This document shows positions 11,531-21,100 of a stretch of DNA of 64,000 bases, piece by piece. Origin of the DNA: Aporrectodea caliginosa (lineage: Eukaryota > Annelida > Clitellata > Crassiclitellata > Lumbricidae); contig JACEVL010000163.1 of the NCBI GenBank assembly GCA_020284085.1, forward strand, positions 2,450,761-2,514,760, written 5' to 3'. Below the pieces are notes generated by a model. It was not told the DNA's origin. It searched no databases and saw only the letters and a list, made by a program, of their open reading frames with translations. A program made the position numbers and the translations under genes. Numbering within the stretch: the first letter of the stretch is position 1; every line of letters begins with the position of its first letter.

Positions 11531-12092
11531 CGGATTGAGGACTTAGTATTGACTGGCTTGTTGCTAATACAGCAATTTGATTCGCTTCATATAGGCAGTG
11601 AAAAGTGACAAATTTGAACTTTTTTCTCAAATTGTGGAGTTTTTGTCATACCTAGGATGACGTAACTGATCCATGAATCGTAGTCTTCTGAAAATAAAGT
11701 GATACAGAAACCGTATGGGATGTAGGTCAATTTGGTCAAGTGACTGATAGGCTACGATATAAAAACATTTGTTATCTACTAGTTTTCTACAGTTACTGTC
11801 ACACATATTTATCTTGCATATAAGATAAAAGAAAGCGTGCGTGTTGACGGGTTGAACTACTTTAAGGGACTTTTTTGCGTAGGCCTATCATCGTGAGATA
11901 ACCACATGTGTTGCACAGCTATTCTAACAGCTGTTGAGCTCGCATCGTCTAAACCGACCTTGACTCTTGAAGTGTGTTGGAAAGAGCACCTGTCGTTGGC
12001 GATAGGCTCCCGATTATACGATCATATATTAGGTTGTTGAGAGTTGCTGAGAACTGCATTAGTGTTTTTGACTGACCATCGACACATCAAAT
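11531..12092. other. Upstream region of candidate exon 1
   Basis: No repeat is recognised. An AT-rich CATATATTAGG at about 12024-12034 lies some 60 bp before the ATG and could act as a TATA-like element. Nothing else supports a promoter. Confidence 0.3.
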
Positions 12093-12127
12093 ATGAAGAT
12101 TATAGTTCTACTTGCCTGCGTTCTCTG
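12093..12127 (+). CDS. Candidate signal-peptide exon (MKIIVLLACVLW), link to MBL gene unproven
   Basis: ATG starts a short hydrophobic leader, MKIIVLLACVL, followed at once by a strong donor (CTCTG then GTGAGA). This is the usual look of a first exon that carries most of a signal peptide, and it lies on the same strand 6 kb upstream of the MBL exons. The exon ends with two spare bases, whereas the first supported MBL exon (18175) needs one. Direct splicing therefore shifts the frame into a stop. Either a small exon is missing, the assembly has an indel, or this leader belongs to something else. Confidence 0.4.
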
Positions 12128-12384
12128 GTGAGATTGTAATTTATAAATATTAAACATACTTCACATTTGCTTTATCTAGTATTGGTCTAAAATTTAAATG
12201 GTCAACACTTTTATGGCGACATTCATATATCCCTATAGCGACACTACATAAATAAATGAATGAATTAATGAATATAATATAGTACAATTATGTACTATTT
12301 TATTCATATAGAAATTACACTCTAGAGAAACAGGCGACCATCTGGTCACTCCACGAACTCATACTTAATTGCGGTCGTCTACTA

Positions 12385-12535
12385 TTACCTCCTCGGATTC
12401 TGGTCTGGCACCGGAACGGACAAAGCAGCCTGGCTATAGCCGACTTGATTTAATATAGCGCCGGTAAATAAGCTGGTCTCCTTGGCTTTTGTGTGGCGCT
12501 GATAAATTTTGGAGCCTTACATTACATTACTATTT
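12385..12535 (+). mobile_element. LINE family A 3' UTR fragment
   Basis: GGCACCGGAACGGACAAAG, then GACTTGATTTAATATAGCGC, then a TTACATTACATTAC tail match the 3' end of the family A copy at 16577-16643 plus 17757-17858. No coding part is retained. Confidence 0.8.
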
Positions 12536-12539
12536 TATT

Positions 12540-13290
12540 CAAACGGTATAGCAGTGGCCTATAGGCTCTACGCATGTAGCGTGGCGAAGATGGCCGCTTG
12601 TTTCCTTTGGTTGTCATTTGTTATTAAGTAGTCGGTCAAATTTTGGTTTTGCTCGAAAATGTTCTTTCGTTCAGACTTCTAACGTGACGTGAAATTATTT
12701 CTCTATTTCGTCGTTTTATCTGAGTGTTCTGAATGGTTCGGACTTTTGTCATCGAGGTCTCGTGCGCAACCATGGACTCACCAATCCGAAAGTGTTTCAG
12801 ACTCAGACTGTCAAGCTCCATTTAGAAAGGCCAATTAAGAGAGTCCTTGGATTGGTTCTGATCGTTCTACTGCAGCGACGCTCTACGAATAGTTTCCAGC
12901 TGCGAAGACCGTCGTCCTTCAAGGCCTCGGTGGGTGGCAGAGGGCAGCTCGTCTTCTACCATATGGCATATGCAAGAGACTGATGTTTGATGTTGAGGCT
13001 GGTGTGTTGCGAACCTCGTTGCTCCTCTTCTTCCAGGAACCCCTCCCCAAAAAGATGTCTACCATCGGCTCTGGAAGAGAATCTATCGGTTGGGTTCTGC
13101 GTCTGAGGGAGTTTGCCGGTGCTGACTTTTCTAATTATCTCAACACTGTTCTCTTAGTAAGCCTCTGTTCTCAATTACTTTAGTAATATTAAGCTTGGCG
13201 CAGGCAGTGCTTTTGTGAGATTATTTGAAAGGCGCTATAAAAATGGTCTACATACATACAAACATATAAACAAACATACATGGAGCGTAC
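12540..13290. other. Unannotated DNA in the putative first intron
   Basis: Two short plus-strand frames (12762-12983 and 12983-13183) are present. The second follows a good acceptor-like CTCCTCTTCTTCCAG and reads SIGWVLRLREFAGADFSNYL. I recognise no domain and cannot link it to either neighbour, so it is not called as an exon. Confidence 0.4.
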
Positions 13291-13292
13291 AG

Positions 13293-13690
13293 CAGTGATG
13301 GATCCAGAAGGTTTATGCGGGGCCATATGGGCGGAGATTAAAGTATGCGACGGAGGAACGATCGCCGAGGCGTGCAGCGCCGGGTAGGGGGAGGGGAGGG
13401 GTTTGGGGTAGGGATGTGCCCCTCACCATTCTTAAATTTAGTTGAATTCCCACACTGTAATGGTAACATTTTAGGCTGTCATCTAAACTAAATTGCTCTA
13501 TTATTTCAGCGCTGATGGGAGTGGTTTAAGACTTCAATAAATATAATAATAATTTCTTTATTCATCAAGTTCAGCACCTCAGTTCTGATGCTGCTCCAGT
13601 CCGTGACGGATCCAGAAGGCTTAAGAGGGGGCCGAATGGGCGTCAGGGGCCAAGCCCCACTGGGGTCAATGGGAAAGTCGATGGTCAGCG
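13293..13690. mobile_element. Two degraded MITE-like fragments (GTGAYGGATCCAGAAGG type)
   Basis: CAGTGATGGATCCAGAAGG (from about 13293) and CCGTGACGGATCCAGAAGG (from about 13600) are two starts of the same short element. Each is followed by a G-rich stretch with GGGGCC...GGGCG. The second contains GGGGCCAAGCCCC. Neither has a readable partner end or target duplication. They resemble the CAGTGGCG-ended hAT MITEs elsewhere in the window. Confidence 0.45.
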
Positions 13691-13959
13691 GATAGACGGA
13701 CAAAGCCCCTTCGACGTTGACAGCATTTATATAGCTATTAATTTTACTATAATTATATGATTATCATATACAATAAAATTAAGTTCAGTAAAAAAGTAGG
13801 TATTTTTGTTTCAAAGGTGGTACAGTTTCCAATAGGCCTACATAGGCCTAACAGCGTTCGTATTATTCAAAGTGGTCGAGAGAGAACTAGTATTATATTA
13901 AAGAATTGCTCTGTAGCTGTAGGACAAGAGACTGCCAGAGATATTTCCCAGGTCATGAC

Positions 13960-14411
13960 GTACTGACTCAGGCTCCGTGCACCCGCCAGCTGCAGCACCC
14001 CAGGCATATCAGCCCCAGTGCCTTAAATTTGCACATCGCTCCATAGCCATAACGGTACCGCCTCTTTGGAACAAACTCCCACCAGTGCTACGACAAATAT
14101 CCGATCCATCCCACGAACTCACCAAACCTCACCTCTTGCTATCTCTTCACAGGTCTTCCACTGAAAACTGAAAACACTGCTTTTTCACAAATCTTATCCC
14201 GATTCCTTCTCCTCCCCTCACCTCCCTCATCAGTTCAACTCTAAACATCATCCACCTTAGCCGTCTGACTATCTGCCTGCCTGACTCTCCGGATCTTGAC
14301 CCTCTGCCTATCGATTCTGTTTTGATAAAGCGCCTGTGAATAAGCTGGTTCCCGCGACTTCGCTTCTGTGGGCGCGCTATAGATATCTCGAGTTTACGAT
14401 TACGATTACGA
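13960..14411 (+). mobile_element. LINE family A C-terminal/3' UTR fragment
   Basis: Decayed coding sequence ends in a KTLLFHKSYPDS-type C-terminus, as in the other family A copies (SYPDST at 16.5 kb and 42.3 kb). The 3' UTR motif AAGCGCCTGTGAATAAGCTGG and a TTACGATTACGATTACGAT tail follow. Frameshifts and stops show it is dead. Confidence 0.8.
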
Positions 14412-14606
14412 TTATGCCTCGCTTTTCATCGCCCCCACATTGCCTAGCCTTTAGATGTTTCACATTGTCTCGCTTTTAATCGTCCCTCGCTTTTAATCGT
14501 TCCACATTGCCTCGCCTCTCATCATCCCACATTGCCTTGCTTCTCATCATCCCACATTGAATCGCCGCTCAGCCTCCCACATCGCCTTGCTTCTCATCAT
14601 TCCACA
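14412..14606. repeat. Degenerate 25-bp minisatellite
   Basis: About seven imperfect units of ATTGCCTTGCTTCTCATCAT followed by CCCAC, with substitutions in every unit. Confidence 0.7.
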
Positions 14607-15057
14607 AGTAGGTCTATAGCCTCTCCTCGCCTCCTCGTCTGGCTGCCGCACCATTCGCTTCTTCGCATCCGTCTGATTTCGATTGAATACATTTTCGTAA
14701 TTCCGCTTTAGCCATTTGTTTTTCTTTTTCTTGTAGCGCCAGTGCGTTGCCGACGGAAAGGATCGACAGCAGAGATGTCCCGAGTAAGATAAATGCTTTG
14801 AGTTTAAATATCATCCTTAATACATTCTAATCCTAACACTAACCCTCGGGTGTTAAAATGGCTTCGGAGAATTGTTACTTTAAACTTTTGTTTTTATCCT
14901 TAATATTATTATCATTGGAGGACGAGAGGAGGGGAAGGGGAGTGGATTGTTATCGAATTTACCGATTTTCGATCGCCATCTAAGCTCTTTCGTTTGTTCT
15001 TCAGTATATGAAATCATCATCAGAGAAATTTTTTCGTCTTAGGACGGACAAACATCT

Positions 15058-15098
15058 AGTTATTATTCTTATTCTTATTCTTATTATTACTATTATTC

Positions 15099-15196
<98 letters not shown>
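15058..15196. repeat. (ATT)n microsatellite
   Basis: A long, almost pure ATT run. It abuts the tail end of the SINE at 15213-15453. Confidence 0.97.
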
Positions 15197-15212
15197 GATT
15201 ATTGTTGTTCAT

Positions 15213-15452
15213 TCATTCATTCATTCATCGAGTTCAGATATTTATATAGCGCCCCTTCAAGATTTCTACTCAGAGGCGCTCCCGACTACAGCGCGTACAC
15301 TGAGTCGGAGTTTCACGCCGAAGCGCATGAGCAATTGCGACTTGCGAGTGAAGGACTTGCCCAGGGTCCCTACGCGGCGGCTTGAGGTGGATTCGAACCC
15401 GCAACCCTCCGGCTGCAAGGCACCGAACATACCCCTACACCACCGCGCCCCA

Positions 15453-15453
<1 letters not shown>
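15213..15453 (-). mobile_element. tRNA-SINE with LINE family B tail (full length)
   Basis: On the minus strand, in order: a tRNA-like head starting GGGGCGCGGTGGTGTAGGGG, with a perfect B box GGTTCGAATCC at 15389-15399; a central domain GGGACCCTGGGCAAGTCCTT followed by CAATTGCTC; then a tail reading GAGCGCCTCTGAGTAG, GGGGCGCTATATAAAT and ATGAATGAATGA. The tail matches the 3' end of LINE family B (10226-11530). SINEs are known to copy the 3' end of the LINE that mobilises them, so family B is the likely partner. Confidence 0.9.
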
Positions 15454-15454
<1 letters not shown>

Positions 15455-15484
<30 letters not shown>

Positions 15485-15522
15485 CTGTTGTTCTTTTGTT
15501 GTTGTTTGTTGTTATTGTTATT
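15455..15522. repeat. (TTG)n microsatellite
   Basis: Mostly pure GTT/TTG run directly upstream of the SINE head. Confidence 0.9.
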
Positions 15523-15843
15523 ACGTGGGCCCATATATTATTTTGCCATTTTCTGTTTTGAGGCCCAAAGGTTGTGTCTGCGAAGGGATATTATATTGTT
15601 CTGCCCAGCGCTCTCCATATCGGATCACTCATCGACAAAATAGAAAATTTTAAGTTGCTCTGATCTCCTGTTTAGAACTCTGAGATTCACACGGTCTCTG
15701 AGGCCACAAAACTGATTAAAGCTAACAACCTGGAAAAGGATACGTGAGCTATTTGTAAATTATCGTCATCATCACCATAATCCACGACGCGTTGCCAGTT
15801 ACTGCGCTGGTTTTCTTATTCTGTGTTACCCGAAGTTTAGCGA

Positions 15844-16643
15844 ATGGTGAACATCATCGATAAGAACCTAACCTTTTCCGACCACATCAGCCAGCTATCT
15901 CGCACCTGCTATATGCACATCCATGACCTTCGTCGATTGCGCCCAATACTTTATTGCAAGACTGCATGCACAATAGCCACCTCAATTGTTCATTCCAAAC
16001 TCGACTACTGTAATTCCATTTTTTTACAACATCGACTCTTCTCAAATCAAACGCCTGCAAACAGTCCAGAATGATCTCGCCCGCGCAGTCACCAAAACTC
16101 CCAAACACCACCACAAAACCCCTGTTCTGAAATCAATTCATTGGCTAAAAGTCCCTCAGCGCATCCATTACAAAATAGTATCTCTTACCTACAATGCCCT
16201 TCAAACGTCTAAACCCTCTTACATTCGCCAGCCATTAACCATCCAACCGCCTGGGTCTACTCGCTCATCATCATACCTTTCTCTATCCCGGCCTCCAGTC
16301 TCATCCTCTCTGAAATTCTGCAACCGCTCCTTAGTCTACGCTGCACCAGCTCTTTGGAACGAACTCCCAAAGGACCTCCGCCAGTTTGCTCATCCTCCTA
16401 TCTCGCCTCTTAACTCAACCTCTCCTCCGCTTGCACTCTCCTCTTCTGCTTTCCACTCACGACTGAAAACAGAACTCTTTAAGCTATCCTATCCTGATTC
16501 TACTCCTGCGCCACCACACCACCACCACAGTGACTATCATCATCACCATCATCATCGATTGCCACCGTAGCACCATGCTGTCTCCTCGGCTTGACCTCCC
16601 CGGATTTTGACCTGGCACCGAAACGAACAGAGGAGTTTGGCTA
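15844..16643 (+). mobile_element. LINE family A, 5'-truncated (CR1/L2-like), left part
   Basis: Plus frames encode the end of a reverse transcriptase ORF: KNLTFSDHISQLSRTCYMHI, SKLDYCNSIF, IHWLKVPQRIHYKIVSLTYN, APALWNELPKDLRQF, and C-terminal FHSRLKTELFKLSYPDST. A frameshift lies near 16.02 kb. The element was split by a hAT insertion at 16652 and continues at 17757-17858, where it ends in TTACATTACATTACAT. Confidence 0.9.
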
Positions 16644-16651
16644 ATTGCAGA

Positions 16652-17756
16652 CATTGGCGGAGTTTATCAGGGGCTAGGGGGGCTAAGCCCCCCCCCCCAT
16701 GAACCCACAGACTTGACCATGCATCATTATGGTACAGTGATAAGGTATAGTTTAAACCACAGAATATCCTAACAGTCTAGCACTTTACTATATCTCATGA
16801 AATAGCCATCCCATCTATACCAGTTCCTGCCAGCACATGTGACTTTGGTCCCAAGGCATAGCAGCCACAAGAAGTCAGAGGACTGTTAAAACTGCGTCAT
16901 CACTTCGAGACCATCGTTGCTTCTAGCTATACACTTGGACAACCTGAATGCATTGATGATTCAGCACCCGTCAGCAATGGATGCAAAGAACCAATGCATT
17001 CACCCTGGTACAATCAGCTGTATCTGCCTGTTTGTGATAGCCTACATTAATAATTGGCCAGCTGGAGTTCCGTTTCGACAAGGACTCATGGCCAAATCCG
17101 TTGATGCTGTGTTGCAATGCGATAAGGATGGACTCAAGGCGCTCGTTGACAAATACGCCGACATCCTTAACATCAATCCGCAAGTTCTGGCATCCGAAAT
17201 AGAACTGTTTTCAAGCATGGAAAACGAAATTACCTTTGATGTAATTCAGAAGGAAATGACTGAAGCTGTTTATCCTCACTATTAGGTCTGCAGAATGGTG
17301 CGGTTAGCACCAGCGTTGCCTGTGGGTTCAGCAACCGCTGAGAAAAGTTTTTCAGCGATGCGACGCATAAGAAACTGGTTGCGATCAACCATGGGAGAGG
17401 AACTCTTTTATTCGCTGGCGCTTCTGAACATTGAATGTGATCTGATGGCTGCTTTAGTCCCCATGTATGCAAACTAGATGCTTACAGCTGCATTAGAGTA
17501 GTCGACTATTCGCAGTTTTTGGTGTAAGACATTATGTATTATTTATTAATTTTTACTCAGTAAAATCCTTCCAAATCTTCTCAAGTACCAAGTATGCCCA
17601 AAATATATGTGGCGGCTGGGGCGAACCCCGACTGAGGGGCTCAAAACGCCCCAAACCCCCTCCGTTTTAAAGGGGCTGGGGCTGCTTTGCGGCGGAGAAG
17701 GGGAGGGGAAGATATGCTTTAGCCCCCCCATGAACTAAAACCAAACTCCGCCCATG
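16652..17756 (+). mobile_element. hAT transposon (1105 bp, internally deleted) inside LINE family A
   Basis: The ends are CATTGGCGGAGTTT (left) and AAACTCCGCCCATG (right), inverted with one mismatch. The flanks are ATTGCAGA at 16644-16651 and 17757-17764, a perfect 8-bp target duplication typical of hAT. Subterminal GGGGGCTAAGCCCCCC is also present. Only the C-terminal transposase region remains. Confidence 0.92.
16917..17477 (+). pseudogene. hAT transposase C-terminal fragment (hATC region), nonsense-mutated
   Basis: One frame reads NALMIQHPSAMDAKNQCIHP and ... VIQKEMTEAVYPHY, then a TAG at 17283-17285. It resumes in the same frame as VRLAPALPVGSATAEKSFSA, then MRRIRNWLRSTMGEE and LALLNIECDL. 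The SATAE-SFSAMRRI-WLR-TMG block is the classic hAT C-terminal dimerisation segment found in ZMYM-like hAT transposases. The N-terminal catalytic half is absent and the stop lies just before the dimerisation motif, so no active enzyme is made. Confidence 0.88.
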
Positions 17757-17858
17757 ATTGCAGACTTGATTTGATATAGCGCTGGTGATAAGCTGGTCTC
17801 CCTGACGTGGCGTTTGTGGGCGCTGGTAAATTTTCGAAGATTTACATTACATTACATT
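17757..17858 (+). mobile_element. LINE family A 3' end, right part
   Basis: This is the continuation of the copy at 15844-16643 after the hAT insertion: GACTTGATTTGATATAGCGC, AAGCTGGTCTCC, then a TTACATTACATT tail. Confidence 0.88.
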
Positions 17859-18075
17859 TGAGGTCAACGGAACCAAACTATACGAAACTCTGGTGATACC
17901 GGTCCTCATGTATGGAGCAGAGTCTTGGTGCATGAAAAAGGAGGACGAGAGAAGACTCCTGGTGGCGGAGATGGGATGGCTACGGGTCCCCGGGTCCATG
18001 GGTGCTATGGACTGTCCAATCAAGGCCCAATCAAGGCTGTCCAATCAGTCTCTTCTAGAGACTGTACTTTAAGTC
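17859..18075 (+). mobile_element. Non-LTR reverse transcriptase C-terminal fragment (another family)
   Basis: The plus frame reads TKLYETLVIPVLMYGAESWC, MKKEDERRLLVAEMGWLR, then decays through MGAMD. The LVIPVLMYGAESW...DERRL block is the C-terminal part of endonuclease-RT LINE proteins. Both ends are lost. Confidence 0.75.
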
Positions 18076-18138
18076 AGATCCCCGGTATATCACATTTACC
18101 GTTAGTGACTAGATTTCAATTAGAGTTATCTATAGCAA

Positions 18139-21100
18139 TGGATAATTATGGTTTCATATTTTGTCTGGATTCAGTGTCTCGGATTCCAGCAGCTGACGGT
18201 TTGTTGCACATCTACGCCCTTCCGATCGGCCAGGGAGCGGCCCGTGTCATCCAATGCCCAAGTGGAACGCTCAACATCTTTGACATGGGAACCAGTGACG
18301 ACGCAAACGCCGGATTCTGGTTCACGAATGAAATCAGAAACTTTCTCAACGGAAACTTCCATCGCATAAGGAACATCATAATCACCCACAACCACTTCGA
18401 CCATTACAGGTGAGACAACCGCTGATGAATATTTATTAGTAAACGAGGTCGGCAGAACGAGAACCAAGAAATGGAAAAACCATTACCTGTGAGAGTTATT
18501 GCGACGTGGTTTTCGCAAATTTAGGCCTAATATTCGTCGTTTTTCTTGTAAGGGAATCAGTGGCAGCGCCAGAGGGTGATAGTGGGCTTAGCCCCCCCCC
18601 CCAACTGCGGCTCAGCCCCAAAAAAGTGGGAAATCACTACAAATCACAGGGAGGAGGGGACAAAAGGGAAGGGCTTGGAGCTTTAGCCCCCAAACCTGAA
18701 ATCCTGGCGCCTCGACTAAAGAGAATTTCATTCATTTCATTTCATTCAGGATATTTATATAGCACCTCTTCAAGATAACTACTCAGAGGTGCTCCCGACT
18801 CCAGCACGGCCAAAAGAACAGTTTTCAGGTTAACATAGAATAAGTCAGAGAGCGTTCTGGAAAGCAGACGCAATTTCAAGGGCAGCCCATTCCAGACGGT
18901 TGGGCCCACCACTGAGAAAGCACGATTTTGCATCTGTGCGGGCCAACGGGACTGTGAGCACCCCCCTCTCAGAGGAGCGAAGGGAGCGACTACCCTGGGC
19001 GCCCGATACGGGACGACAGAGGTCCCACAGATAGGATGGGGCAAGGCCCAACTGACATCGCCACACCAGGGTGGCGATCCTGTACGCAATGCGCCAGTGT
19101 AAGGTTTCCAGCATGTAGTTGGATACATGGCCGAATTTGGGTATTCGGCCAATAAGGCGCGCCGCAGAGCGGAGCACCCGGTCGAGGCACGTCAACCGAC
19201 AAGACGGTGGACCAGTGACCTTCAGAGATAGACTTCGCTAACGAAGAGATTTTCTCTTCGCTGTCTGCTCTGTTATATTACAGACATACGTAGTTAAGTC
19301 TATACAAGTTAAGACAAGCAATCAAACATCTTTGTTGCGGACCATGTTATTGGTCAGCCATTGTCCATCGGTGCCTTTGTCATCTTTGATACATCTTGTT
19401 TAAGCAATCGCGAGATTCCATACAATTTTATGACAGTGCTACTTCTATCTCTGCAATAACAATAATGTGGCCCCGTCTAGGCATTTGGTTTGTAACGTAT
19501 AGTTATACAGTAGGCTATTGTTGTAGCTTGGTGGACGAAGTAGTACTAGCTTCGGATGACCTGATCGGCCTGACCAACATCTACGTGTCGTGTACGTACA
19601 ACGAAATGGTGACGGACATTAAGAACTGGGTTAATGCCATCAACGCATTCGATAAGGTTACTCCTTTCAATGGCGGTTCAACGTGTGGCTCGTCCGGGGG
19701 TCCGGCCTGTGGCTTCATCGACCTCTGCCCCGGTGACTCTGGCATCTCTACCCAGGTCCTGTCCGTCAACGCCGGCCAACAGTGCACATCCGGAAACAAG
19801 AACACCGACTCCGTCGTCATCGGAATCACGTACAACTCGTTCAAGGTCCAGCTGAACGGAGACTTCGAAGATTTCACACAGTCCGACAACGAGGTAGGCC
19901 TATGTCATAAACCAAAGCATCGCCATCAACTGCAAGAGTATATATACATGTGTACAGTACTACATATATATATATATATATATTTGTTTATTATCAAGCA
20001 GGTTGTGTTGCTGGACTCTTTTCTTTATAGTTCAGTTCTGAAGGCTTACAGGAGAAGCACGTGGAAAGTCCGGACAGAGTCACACAGTCAACATCAGAAT
20101 CACTTTCTCTGCATTTACAGTAGTAATGCTCATCACGTGTATACACGATGGCTTCTAAAAGTATCAGTAAATTATTTATTTAAAAAACTTCTGAAACTTT
20201 ACAATTTAAGAATGACTGCTAAGATGAACAAAATGACATTTAAAAGAGCAATGATTAAGAGTGCCTTCCAAACATTCGTGCTCACCATCTGCCTCATATA
20301 ACCTATCGCTATTTCTATCGCTTTCACTATGACCACGTCCATTACAGCATCAGTCTTTACTGCAATTATAGTTAGCATATTCCTTTTAGGTGTTACTATT
20401 CCAATTTTAGTAATTTAGTTGAATAAATAGTGATGCTATTAGATTTGAAAATATCCTGTGACTTACGCCCTCGCGTCTGATGCGGAAAATAGAGCGAGCG
20501 AAGGTATTGCTCATCCACATCTTCGAACAAATCTGCCGTTCCATCTGTAATTAGGAAGGTCCTCTGAAAGCGATGGCCGACTTCTATGGTCCAGCCCTTC
20601 AGGTCGACGTCTACATGATAGCTCACCATGGTGCAGAGAACCTTGCCAACAAACCAGTCATCCTGAACGCTGTGGCTCCAAAGGCCGTCTTTGTCAGTGC
20701 CAATATTGAGTACAGCAATTACCGCCATCCTCGTTGCTTCATCACTGACTACTTCATCAACACCCTACAGACGCTGTGTAAACCTGGAGAGACCAACACG
20801 GCCAGTCCTCTCTACTGCGGAGCTCACCCGATTTCAGGTCTACCTCTCGCAAGCAAATTGCAAAGCGTAAGTATGAAAAAATGCAACGATTTAAATCTTC
20901 GTGTTCAGGGTTGGAATTCAGGTGCGTATTTGACACAATTGCAGACCAGTTTTTGAACCATACAACCGAAAATGAATGGCTTTCTTGTTGGTATATTTAG
21001 CACTTAGGTTTATCCGACAGGGTTTTCAACTCAGTTATCGAGATTCCGAACTCCACTGCTGATAACACGTACGCGTGATGTTATAAGGATTTGAATTGTG

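Noticed and set aside
15389..15453. Functional tRNA gene on the minus strand
   Set aside because: It has a good B box but continues into a SINE central domain and LINE tail; the cloverleaf is not closed as in a working tRNA.
15986..16570. 194-residue host protein with His-rich end
   Set aside because: The sequence is the C-terminus of LINE family A (SYPDST end), with the His run from an adjacent CAT/CAC repeat.
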